From positions 1-10,407 of the forward strand of contig JBFJVZ010000288.1 in NCBI GenBank assembly GCA_041623895.1: a DNA stretch of 10,407 nt. The letters are read 5' to 3'. Below the pieces are notes generated by a model. It made no database searches. It was not told the DNA's origin and was given only the letters and a program-made list of their open reading frames with translations. The stretch comes from JBFJVZ01 sp041623895 (GTDB lineage Bacteria > Planctomycetota > Planctomycetia > Pirellulales > Pirellulaceae). A program made the position numbers and the translations under genes. Of this stretch, positions 1-6,666 are shown piece after piece. How positions within the stretch are numbered: position 1 is the first letter of the stretch; every line of letters begins with the position of its first letter.

Positions 1-90
1 GCTCCTGCCGAGCTTTGCGGCTCCGCGGGAGCGTCGCCCTCCCGATTGTTTTTGATGAGCGCAAATGGGAGGGCGAGGCTCCTGCCGAGC
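1..90. repeat. Planctomycete-type interspersed inverted repeat
   Basis: The arms at 28-43 and 67-82 are inverted copies of GGGAGGGCGAGGCTCC matching at 15 of 16 positions, separated by 23 nt. A 13-nt direct repeat, GCTCCTGCCGAGC, occurs at 1-13 and 78-90, and GGCTC/GAGCC inside the right arm can form a small hairpin. From memory, very similar GC-rich units recur between genes in Rhodopirellula-like genomes; this was not searched. The element may begin left of the window. Short reading frames across it give low-complexity Arg/Gly/Ser peptides and are not genes. It lies downstream of the FmdB-like gene, so it could act as a transcript-end structure. Confidence 0.6.
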
Positions 91-148
91 CGATGTGTCG
101 CGGGGGGCCTTCCCGGTTCCACATCAAATCAACAAAGGCCGCCGGAGC

Positions 149-397
149 CTAAGAATCGCAAAAACCCCCGCAGCATCGTGGTGCCCCACAGCCTTCTCCG
201 GGAGCGGTCACGGGCAAGCTGGACTGGTCGCCCCTGCTAGATTGGCCGCCTTTGACCGATGGTGCCGCCGGAGCGCTCATCTGTCGCTCTAATTCGTCAC
301 CGCCGCAATCGGGACACTGCGGCTTCTGGTCATTGGAGCGCAGCAGGATCTCGACAACATGGTGACAAGATTTGCAATCGTATTCATAAAGGGGCAT
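149..397 (-). CDS. FmdB family zinc-ribbon protein
   Basis: This 82-residue protein begins MPLYEYDCKSCHH, the typical start of the FmdB/CxxC-CxxC zinc-ribbon family. The zinc knuckles are C8/C11 and C28/C31, and the segment PQCPDCGG fits the second knuckle. Family members are small and probably bind one Zn; their role is poorly defined (putative regulators, first named near formamidase and amidase genes). The frame extends upstream to 448, but the start at 397 is preferred because the family motif begins there and AGGA lies about 8 nt upstream. The C-terminus (residues 41-82) is a Ser/Pro/Gly linker ending in four more cysteines (C70, C75, C76, C80). It is divergent from nnrE and shares no evident pathway with it. 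Confidence 0.85.
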   Translation of the reverse strand: MPLYEYDCKSCHHVVEILLRSNDQKPQCPDCGGDELERQMSAPAAPSVKGGQSSRGDQSSLPVTAPGEGCGAPRCCGGFCDS

Positions 398-483
398 GAT
401 GCTATTCCTGTTCAGCAAGTATGCGGCGCGGGAAATGGGGTCAGCCACCGATAGTGCGTAGCATCCTTCGGCCCGTGCCGACT

Positions 484-503
484 ATTGGTGATCGAAAACC
501 AAT
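484..503. repeat. Short dyad between fmdB-like gene and nnrE
   Basis: ATTGGT (484-489) and ACCAAT (498-503) form a 6-bp inverted repeat around an 8-nt centre, in the spacer between the divergent FmdB-like gene and nnrE, 30 nt before the nnrE start. It could be an operator or a chance dyad. No convincing -35/-10 pair was found around it. Confidence 0.25.
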
Positions 504-533
504 TATCGCACACCCGGTCCGAAATTGTAGTCA

Positions 534-1200
534 ATGAAATTGCCACCGCTGAGCCGAGAAAGAGTACGCCAGATTGACCGGATCGCCATCGAGGAATATG
601 GCATTGCCGGCGTGGTCTTGATGGAAAACGCAGGTCGCGGGGCCGCGGAAGTGATCCAATCGATCGCGCCGGCGGGAAAAGTCGCGATCCTGTGCGGAAA
701 GGGCAACAACGCGGGTGACGGATACGTAATCGCTCGACATCTGGATTTGCTGCAGCGAGACGTGACTTTGGTTTCCATCGTCGAGACGAGTGAATTATCC
801 GGCGATGCGGCTGTCAATGCGACGATCGCAAAAAACTCGGAATTGAATTTGACGATCGCGACGACGGCTGAGCAGTTGAGACGTGCGTTGGCAGGCTGCG
901 ATGTCATTGTGGATTGTCTGTTGGGGACCGGTGCCAAGGGTGCTCTGAACGAACCATTCTCGAGTGCTGTCGCCGAGGCCAATGCGACGAAGGCCGTCAG
1001 GGTTGCCATCGATGTACCGACCGGTTTGGATTGCGACACGGGCGCAGCGCACGAGCCGACATTTCGGGCCGATCACACGATTTCGTTCGTGGCGGAAAAG
1101 CTTGGCCTGCGGCAGGAAAACAGCAGGCAGTACGTTGGCGTCATTCACGTGGTGGGAATCGGCGCCCCGCGAAAGCTGTTGCAGAAGTTTTGCGATCAAG

Positions 1201-1208
<8 letters not shown>
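534..1208 (+). CDS. nnrE: NAD(P)H-hydrate epimerase (YjeF N-terminal domain)
   Basis: A 224-residue stand-alone YjeF_N protein. It interconverts the R and S forms of hydrated NADH/NADPH (NADHX/NADPHX), so that a separate ADP- or ATP-dependent dehydratase (NnrD) can repair them; it acts in the cytosol. Visible family marks are LMENAGRGAA (residues 29-38), the nucleotide-binding loop GKGNNAGDG (55-63), DCLLGTG (127-133) with the likely catalytic Asp127, and DVPTGLD (160-166). Length fits the epimerase alone; in E. coli it is fused to NnrD, and no NnrD is seen here. No Shine-Dalgarno is obvious, and the start was chosen by the family N-terminus. The stop overlaps the 3' end of dapF by 8 nt on the other strand. 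Confidence 0.92.
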
Positions 1209-2046
<838 letters not shown>

Positions 2047-2317
2047 GAGGTGATGATATCACGGATCGTGAAGCGAAGAAGCTGACACAAACGCCGAAAA
2101 CAGCAGCCGAGGCGGCGACAGTACCGGGCGCGGGATCTGCGAATTCCACGTCCGCCACGGCACGATGCTGGTTTTGAAACAAATCCATGCAATTAGCGGC
2201 ATTTGTCCCGTTACTTGAGTTATTTGATTGATTGTAGATGCGTCAGCCATTAGGTTGACTTCGCGAATTCGGTTCCCATGTGAACGAGGCTCACCCGAGC
2301 AACGCGCCTGGGACCGT
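2047..2317. other. Spacer between divergent dapF and the PEP-CTERM gene
   Basis: About 290 bp without a supported gene separate the dapF start from the PEP-CTERM gene. Short frames on both strands give peptides with no family features. It should hold the promoters of both genes. Only the possible dapF -10 (TATCAT on the minus strand, within 2047-2060) and a TTGACT near 2264, which lacks a good -10 partner, were noticed. Confidence 0.4.
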
Positions 2318-2336
2318 TTTTCCTTGCCAAGGAAGA
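2318..2336 (+). promoter_or_regulatory. Hairpin enclosing the ribosome-binding site
   Basis: TTCCTT (2320-2325) pairs with AAGGAA (2329-2334) around a GCC loop, extendable to 8 bp (2318-2325 with 2329-2336) through one U-G pair. The right arm is the Shine-Dalgarno AAGGAAG, ending 4 nt before the ATG at 2340. If the hairpin forms in the mRNA it would hide the ribosome-binding site. Its A/U-rich stem is only moderately stable, so control by temperature or a binding protein is conjecture. Confidence 0.45.
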
Positions 2337-2339
2337 CTC

Positions 2340-3032
2340 ATGTTGGTTTTCAAACAAATGCTGACTTGCGCTTTTGCCGCGGCGATTGGCTTTGCCATGA
2401 CCTGGGGAGAGGCTGCCTCGGCCGCCATCACCTTGGAGTTGACCACGAACGGCGGCTTCGAGACCGGCGACTTTACCGGCTGGACTCAGTTCGAGGTCAC
2501 CCCCGGCGACCAAATGGTGATCAGCAGCAATCCATCCTCAGGCACATTCGCCGGCCAAATCGCTAATGGAGCGCCAACCAGTAATTCACTTTTCAAGCAG
2601 GCGAATCTTGGCGTTGGCGTGGTGACGACCGGTCAGATGGTCGACATCTCCTTTGATGCCCGCGGAACGTACGCCGTCCCCGGCGGTGTCGCCTTCGCCG
2701 AGTTTTTCTCCGAGCTTGCCGGTGGAGGCGTGTCGTCCAGTGAAATCCTGGGAGGCGGACCGCTGGCCATCAACAGTGATCCGAACGTCTGGACCACCTT
2801 TAATTTCACGGCCATCACCGGACCCGACGTCAGCGGCGGCGTGACCTTACAACTTGGCGCGACGACTGGACCAGCCGGCGGTACAACGATGGTTTATGAC
2901 AACGTATCCGTCTCCGTGCAGTCAACCGCCATTCCCGAGCCCGGCTCGGTGGCGCTGCTTTGCTTGTGTGGCATGGGAATTCTGTGGCGACGCCATCGTC
3001 ATCAACGTGCTGCCAAAGCATGCCACGATTGA
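2340..3032 (+). CDS. Secreted PEP-CTERM sorting-signal protein
   Basis: A 230-residue exported protein. The signal peptide spans about residues 1-28 (Lys5, hydrophobic core, AASA cleavage site). The mature part starts with NGGFETGDFTGW (37-48), a motif common at the start of carbohydrate-binding-like beta-sandwich domains in planctomycete and other PEP-CTERM proteins. It ends with VYDNVSVSV (185-193), typical of the last strand. The C-terminus has the complete tripartite signal: PEP (199-201), a hydrophobic helix (about 204-215), then WRRHRHQR. In this system exosortase cleaves near PEP and the protein is exported, often linked with exopolysaccharide. The start at 2340 is preferred over an in-frame ATG at 2280 because AAGGAAG and the signal peptide follow from it. 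Binding target unknown; no exosortase in the window. Confidence 0.88.
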   Translation: MLVFKQMLTCAFAAAIGFAMTWGEAASAAITLELTTNGGFETGDFTGWTQFEVTPGDQMVISSNPSSGTFAGQIANGAPTSNSLFKQANLGVGVVTTGQMVDISFDARGTYAVPGGVAFAEFFSELAGGGVSSSEILGGGPLAINSDPNVWTTFNFTAITGPDVSGGVTLQLGATTGPAGGTTMVYDNVSVSVQSTAIPEPGSVALLCLCGMGILWRRHRHQRAAKACHD

Positions 3033-3136
3033 GCTTCGCGGCGAACGCCAACTGCGCGGCATCATCAATCATCGGTCGGCGAAACCAAGCATTGATGACC
3101 GAACACGATCGTAGAATTTTCTTGGCTGGAGTGGAC

Positions 3137-3247
3137 TCAGTCCTGACGAATCAGTTCGATGCCGCTGATGATGGTCTTTCCGCTGGATGCTGAGAGTTCG
3201 AGCGTCAAGTCGTTCCTGTATTTCCACGCGTTTGCCAGCGAATCAAT
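3137..3247 (-). pseudogene. Possible 3' remnant of an unidentified gene
   Basis: Just past the decarboxylase stop, another minus-strand frame stays open and ends at TGA (3137-3139). Its last 36 residues include NDLTLELSASSGK and TIISGIELIRQD, an alternating pattern like the final strands of a beta-sandwich domain. It has no start codon or ribosome-binding site of its own, and upstream the frame runs into the decarboxylase gene. About 25 of 36 codons end in G or C, in line with coding DNA here. I read it as the tail of a gene whose 5' part was lost. The family is not recognised, and a chance open frame cannot be excluded. Confidence 0.4.
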
Positions 3248-3249
3248 TT

Positions 3250-4950
3250 TTAGCCCACACTTTGGCTCATTCGGGAGGCCAGTTTTTTGAGCGTATCGCT
3301 GGCGTCGTTTTCCATCAACTTGGCGTGAATCAAATGGGTGTGGTCACGATCGGTCCAAGCCGCATGTAAAGCTTTTTCGTACTGCGCCTCGGTCTTCACC
3401 AGATGGCTGACGCCGCCGCCGTAGACTTTCAGTAGTTCCCCGTAATTCCAGGGATTGATTTCGTTGTACTGCCAGTCGCCCTGGTGCAGGTAGCGTTCGG
3501 TGCCGTAACCGTGATTGTCCAACACGATCACGATCGGATGTTGCTGGTAACGGATACAGGTGCTGAGTTCTTGTCCGGTCATTTGAAAGGCTCCGTCACC
3601 GGCAAGGACCACGACACGATGATCGGGGCGGGCGATGGCGGCGCCCAGGGCGGCCGGGACACTGAACCCCATCGAGGTGTAATAGGCTGGACTGAGAAAT
3701 TCGCCACGCTCGTGAATCGTCAGCTCGGTTGCAGCAAACAGCGAATCGCCAACATCAGCAATGACGATCGTTTCGGCGTCTAAAAGACGATTCAGCCGCT
3801 TCACGATCCAACTTGTTCGCAGCGGTCCCTGACCGGGAGTGGCTCCGTCTTCTTTGTTCGCCGTGTTGGGCCGGATGGCGGCGGGGATGTTTCGTTTCGA
3901 CGTTTTCGGTTCCGCTTCGTTCAGGCCCACCAGGAATTCTTTGAGGCCGACGTCGTGATAATGGTGATGAGAGACGCGAACGGATTCGCTGGTCACATAC
4001 ACACACCGCGAGGGGTCAAGATTGGCTGTGTAAATCCCCAAGTTGATATCGCTTAGAAAAGCACCCAACAGCAAGATCAAATCGCTCTGTTCGACGAACT
4101 CGGTAACTGCCTGGTCCCCGAGCGCCCCTTCGTACAAGCCCACAAACATCGGGTGCCGCTCGCTCACGACACTTTTGCCCAGCATGGTTGTGGCGATGGG
4201 AATGCCGGCCGACTCGGCCAGTTTCAGCAGTTCGTCTTGCAAGCGGAAACGATGAATCTCCACGCCCGCCACGATCACGGGTTTCTTTGCCGCGGCGAGC
4301 TTGCCGATGGTTTCGCGGATTGCCTCGGCAGTCGCTTGGGGGTCGATTTCGTGAACGACACCACGGTAGCTGTGAGCAACTGGGGGGACAATGTGGACCA
4401 TGTCTCGAGGCAGTTCGATGTAGACAGGTCGCTTGTAGCGATCGCACGCATCCAGCACGCGATCGATTTCGGCAAACGCGGTGAACGGATCGTTAAGTTC
4501 GGTGCCCGCGATTGTGAACTTTTCAAACACGTCATACTGGGTGCGAAAATTTCGCACCATATGATGCAACAGCGCGCCGCTGGTTCGCTCCGCCATCCCG
4601 GGCGAACCGGAGATGACGACAACGGGTGACTTTTCCGCGAATGCTCCCGCGATCGAATTGCAGACGCTAAGTCCGCCCACGCAATAAGTCACGCACAAGG
4701 CTCCCATCCCGCGGATTCTGGAATAGGCATCGGCCGCGAATCCAGCGCAATCTTCGCGGGTGCAGCCAACCACGTTGATCGGGCTTTTTTCCAGTTCGCT
4801 ATAGAAAGACAGCACGTAGTCTCCGGGAATCCCGAACAGATCTTGAATGCCGTAATCCTGCAGCCGTTGAATTAGATACTGACCGATGGACACGTTCGCC
4901 GTGCTGCGCCGTGCCGGTTCGCTTGCTTTTCTGGTCGATGCTGTGTTCAT
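3250..4950 (-). CDS. Thiamine-diphosphate 2-oxo acid decarboxylase (PDC/IPDC type)
   Basis: A 566-residue cytosolic enzyme of the pyruvate/indolepyruvate decarboxylase family, which removes CO2 from a 2-oxo acid to give an aldehyde. N-terminal domain: GIPGDY with Asp44, TREDCAGFAADAYSR with Glu66 (activates ThDP), and the paired histidines HH (129-130) that mark decarboxylases rather than acetolactate synthases. The middle domain spans about 200-350. C-terminal ThDP domain: GDG (451-453) through DN (478-479), with NHGYGTE giving the likely catalytic Glu485. All catalytic positions seem filled. AGGGAGA lies about 8 nt before the ATG. Substrate cannot be read from sequence: pyruvate, indolepyruvate, phenylpyruvate and branched oxo acids are all possible. 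It shares a 67-bp divergent promoter region with the cytochrome. The first 20 residues are a Ser/Thr/Arg-rich extension. Confidence 0.9.
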   Translation of the reverse strand: MNTASTRKASEPARRSTANVSIGQYLIQRLQDYGIQDLFGIPGDYVLSFYSELEKSPINVVGCTREDCAGFAADAYSRIRGMGALCVTYCVGGLSVCNSIAGAFAEKSPVVVISGSPGMAERTSGALLHHMVRNFRTQYDVFEKFTIAGTELNDPFTAFAEIDRVLDACDRYKRPVYIELPRDMVHIVPPVAHSYRGVVHEIDPQATAEAIRETIGKLAAAKKPVIVAGVEIHRFRLQDELLKLAESAGIPIATTMLGKSVVSERHPMFVGLYEGALGDQAVTEFVEQSDLILLLGAFLSDINLGIYTANLDPSRCVYVTSESVRVSHHHYHDVGLKEFLVGLNEAEPKTSKRNIPAAIRPNTANKEDGATPGQGPLRTSWIVKRLNRLLDAETIVIADVGDSLFAATELTIHERGEFLSPAYYTSMGFSVPAALGAAIARPDHRVVVLAGDGAFQMTGQELSTCIRYQQHPIVIVLDNHGYGTERYLHQGDWQYNEINPWNYGELLKVYGGGVSHLVKTEAQYEKALHAAWTDRDHTHLIHAKLMENDASDTLKKLASRMSQSVG

Positions 4951-4971
4951 CGTGATGTCTCCCTGATTCCC

Positions 4972-4980
4972 TGCTACAAT
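4972..4980 (+). promoter_or_regulatory. Extended -10 promoter of the cytochrome gene
   Basis: TGCTACAAT fits the extended -10 consensus TGnTATAAT with one mismatch. It would start transcription near 4987, leaving a leader of about 31 nt with AAGGA before the ATG at 5018. No good -35 exists upstream, which is usual for extended -10 promoters. On the other strand it lies within the leader of the decarboxylase gene, so the two transcription starts are very close or overlapping. Confidence 0.5.
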
Positions 4981-5017
4981 GGTTACGTCTGTTTGAGACT
5001 AGGCAAGGATCAAGATC

Positions 5018-5986
5018 ATGGGAAAATCACGTAAACCTTGGCTCGGCAAGCTGTCATTGGCTGCGATGCTGGGACTTGTTCTTGTCATTGGGCATGCGAT
5101 TGCGGACGAACGACGCGCCCCGCCGCCAAAGTTTTCGAGTGATGATACGCGGGGCATATTTTTTGAGAATCTTGCCGATGCGTTTCGCGGCGGCCGGCCG
5201 TCACTTGCGGCGATTCGCAAGAGTGCCGCCGCCGTTAATGTGGCGGCAAAAACCAATGGATCGGCTGCGACATCCGCTGACGGGGGGACTACCGACAATA
5301 AGTGGGACAGCCTGATTTCGCCCCCGTCGCTGGAAGACGAAATCAAGCGTCTGCGGCTTCATTATGACGACGTGGTGACGACACCCAGCGCGTTCAATGG
5401 CGGCGGTTACCAGGACGCACGCGTCGACCTGTCCGCTTTGGCAACGATGTTCGCGATCATCAGCGAACACGGTGGCGAAGTCCGCTGGAAAGATCAGGCC
5501 GCAGCCGCTCGCGACCTGTTGGCGCGAACGGCATTCAATTGCAAGGCCGGTTCAACGCAGGTTTACAACGAAGCAAAGCTCCGCAAAGCCGACTTGCAAG
5601 ATCTGGTTTCCGGAAGCGGGCTGGCCAACACGGAAGCAGAACCCCAAAACGATTGGTCGATGATCGTCGACCGATCTCCGATGATGGAATACATCGAGAC
5701 GTTGTCGGAATCGATTAAGGATGTTACCAACAACGAGGGTGCGATCAAGAGCAACGTCGACCAGGTGCGACGCCTGTCAGAAGTGATGGCGGCCGTGGGA
5801 CTCGTGTTGACTCAGGAAGGAATGGACGATTGGGATGACGCCGATTACGTGGCGCTGGCCAACAGATTCTCGACCGCCGCGTCCGGAGTCACCGCGGCGC
5901 TGCAGCGCAACGACTATGATGCTGTCCGCAAGGGCGTTGGGGAAATCACGCAATCGTGTGATGCCTGTCACGAACAATACAATTAA
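5018..5986 (+). CDS. Secreted cytochrome c'-like protein, internally duplicated
   Basis: A 322-residue exported protein. The signal peptide spans about residues 1-29 (KSRK, hydrophobic core, HAIA). The only heme motif, CDACH (314-318), is four residues from the end, where class II cytochromes c (c' and c556) carry theirs; heme would attach in the periplasm through C314 and C317, with H318 as ligand. Residues 96-175 and 212-290 align almost without gaps (W..LI/MI, P..EDEI/..EYI, DLSALATM/RLSEVMAA, then W.D), so the protein seems to be two copies of a helical-bundle unit. The first copy lacks CxxCH. Residues 60-95 are low-complexity Ala/Thr. Typical cytochromes c' are about half this length. 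AAGGA precedes the ATG. Redox partner unknown; the divergent decarboxylase may share control. Confidence 0.8.
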   Translation: MGKSRKPWLGKLSLAAMLGLVLVIGHAIADERRAPPPKFSSDDTRGIFFENLADAFRGGRPSLAAIRKSAAAVNVAAKTNGSAATSADGGTTDNKWDSLISPPSLEDEIKRLRLHYDDVVTTPSAFNGGGYQDARVDLSALATMFAIISEHGGEVRWKDQAAAARDLLARTAFNCKAGSTQVYNEAKLRKADLQDLVSGSGLANTEAEPQNDWSMIVDRSPMMEYIETLSESIKDVTNNEGAIKSNVDQVRRLSEVMAAVGLVLTQEGMDDWDDADYVALANRFSTAASGVTAALQRNDYDAVRKGVGEITQSCDACHEQYN

Positions 5987-6199
5987 ATCGAGCTGAAAGA
6001 CATTCCGATTTGGGTCTTCCACGGCGACCAGGACCGTGCGGTACCGATCGAACGCTCCGTCGAAATGGTTCAGGCAATCAAACGAGCCGGTGGTGACAAG
6101 GTCCGCTTTACGACACTGGAAGAAATTGGCCACAACTGTTGGTCAGCGGCCTACGCGACGCCCGAGTTGTACCAGTGGCTGCTCAAGCACTCTCGGTAG
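5987..6199 (+). pseudogene. C-terminal fragment of an alpha/beta hydrolase
   Basis: Immediately after the cytochrome TAA, in the same frame, 70 codons read without interruption to a TAG at 6197-6199. They encode the end of an alpha/beta hydrolase of the carboxylesterase/predicted-peptidase type: LKDIPIWVFHGDQDRAVP holds the acid residue of the triad (Asp16 of the fragment), EIGHNCW the histidine (His49), and the tail PELYQWLLKHSR is typical. The nucleophile-elbow half is missing and no start codon precedes the conserved part, so it is a 5'-truncated remnant unless TAA is read through. No frameshift or stop has accumulated in it, which suggests the truncation is fairly recent or the piece is under selection. 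The family match comes from recognising motifs, not from a search. Confidence 0.75.
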
Positions 6200-6200
6200 C

Positions 6201-6218
6201 CCCGCGATTCGCGGGTTT
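6201..6218 (+). terminator. Putative intrinsic terminator after the hydrolase remnant
   Basis: CCCGCG (6201-6206) and CGCGGG (6210-6215) form a 6-bp all-GC stem with an ATT loop, followed by TTT and a second TTT a few bases later. It begins 1 nt after the hydrolase TAG, as expected for that gene's original terminator, and would now end the cytochrome transcript. The U-tract is short, so efficiency is uncertain. Confidence 0.4.
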
Positions 6219-6252
6219 GACCGTTTCCGATCCCGGCTGGCAGCACCCTGAG

Positions 6253-6325
6253 AGGCGACGGTGGGATTCGAACCCACGAATAAAGGATTTGCAATCCTTC
6301 GCCTTAGCCGCTTGGCCACGTCGCC
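6253..6325 (-). tRNA. tRNA-Cys (GCA)
   Basis: A complete 73-nt cloverleaf on the minus strand. The 7-bp acceptor stem is GGCGACG/CGTCGCC, the D arm GCC/GGC, the anticodon stem AAGGA/TCCTT with loop TTGCAAA (anticodon GCA, reading UGC/UGU), a 5-nt variable loop TATTC, and the T arm GTGGG TTCGAAT CCCAC. The discriminator base is U, as in bacterial tRNA-Cys. CCA is not encoded. It is transcribed away from the second tRNA-Cys at 6559. Confidence 0.95.
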
Positions 6326-6337
6326 TTCAGTTTGGGA

Positions 6338-6366
6338 AAACTAGGAAATGCGTGCGGAGACGTCAA
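6338..6366 (-). promoter_or_regulatory. Sigma-70-type promoter of the minus-strand tRNA-Cys
   Basis: On the minus strand TTGACG (+ coordinates 6361-6366) is followed after exactly 17 nt by TAGTTT (6338-6343). The tRNA 5' end lies 12 nt further on, so the transcript would have almost no leader. The -35 matches consensus at 5 of 6 positions, the -10 at 3 of 6. Confidence 0.55.
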
Positions 6367-6541
6367 TATCGACGAGAATTCGTCAGCCGCCGCGATCACT
6401 CGATTGAATCTATCGGCTTGCCGAGATCTGATCTTGAGTGAGAGGCTGCCTGAGATTACAAGGTTCGCGAAGCCTGTTTCGGCGTTTTCGGCGCTGAATC
6501 GCCCAGATTTGTGCGGCTGTCCGACTGAGCGGGCAAACCGT

Positions 6542-6547
6542 TATACT
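6542..6547 (+). promoter_or_regulatory. -10 box of the plus-strand tRNA-Cys
   Basis: TATACT matches the -10 consensus at 5 of 6 positions and ends 11 nt before the tRNA 5' end, the right distance for a stable-RNA promoter. No recognisable -35 lies 16-18 nt upstream. Confidence 0.45.
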
Positions 6548-6558
6548 TCTTGCTCCTT

Positions 6559-6632
6559 GGCGACGTGCCCGAGTGGTCTAAGGGGGCTGATTGCAAATCA
6601 GCTTGTCGTGGGTTCGAATCCCACCGTCGCCT
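6559..6632 (+). tRNA. tRNA-Cys (GCA), second gene
   Basis: A complete 74-nt cloverleaf. The acceptor stem GGCGACG/CGTCGCC and the T arm GTGGG/CCCAC are identical to the minus-strand gene. The D arm is CCC/GGG with an 11-nt loop, the anticodon stem GCTGA/TCAGC with loop TTGCAAA (anticodon GCA), the variable loop TTGTC, the discriminator U; CCA is not encoded. The CCC/GGG D stem with C at position 10 recalls tRNA-Tyr, but the variable loop is short, so it is a class I tRNA. It runs tail to tail with the kinase gene, 34 nt away. Confidence 0.95.
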
Positions 6633-6646
6633 TCGTGGCCTCCCGA

Positions 6647-6660
6647 TCGCCTGCTGGCGA
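6647..6660 (+). terminator. Weak hairpin between tRNA-Cys and the kinase 3' end
   Basis: TCGCC (6647-6651) and GGCGA (6656-6660) form a 5-bp stem with a TGCT loop, in the 34-nt gap between the convergent tRNA and kinase genes. It could help end either transcript, but neither side has a U-tract. Confidence 0.25.
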
Positions 6661-6666
6661 ATCTGC

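Noticed and set aside
503..1199. Minus-strand frames of 134 and 178 codons across nnrE
   Set aside because: They lie opposite a well-supported gene and show no domain or ribosome-binding site.
2059..2250. 63-codon minus-strand frame between dapF and the PEP-CTERM gene
   Set aside because: There is no family signature, it sits in a divergent promoter region, and its composition is unlike its neighbours.
2280..2339. Upstream in-frame ATG for the PEP-CTERM protein
   Set aside because: It would put 20 polar residues ahead of the signal peptide and ignore the good ribosome-binding site before 2340.
3484..4629. Several frames of about 70-158 codons inside the decarboxylase gene on both strands
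   Set aside because: They are shadows of a gene with complete catalytic motifs.
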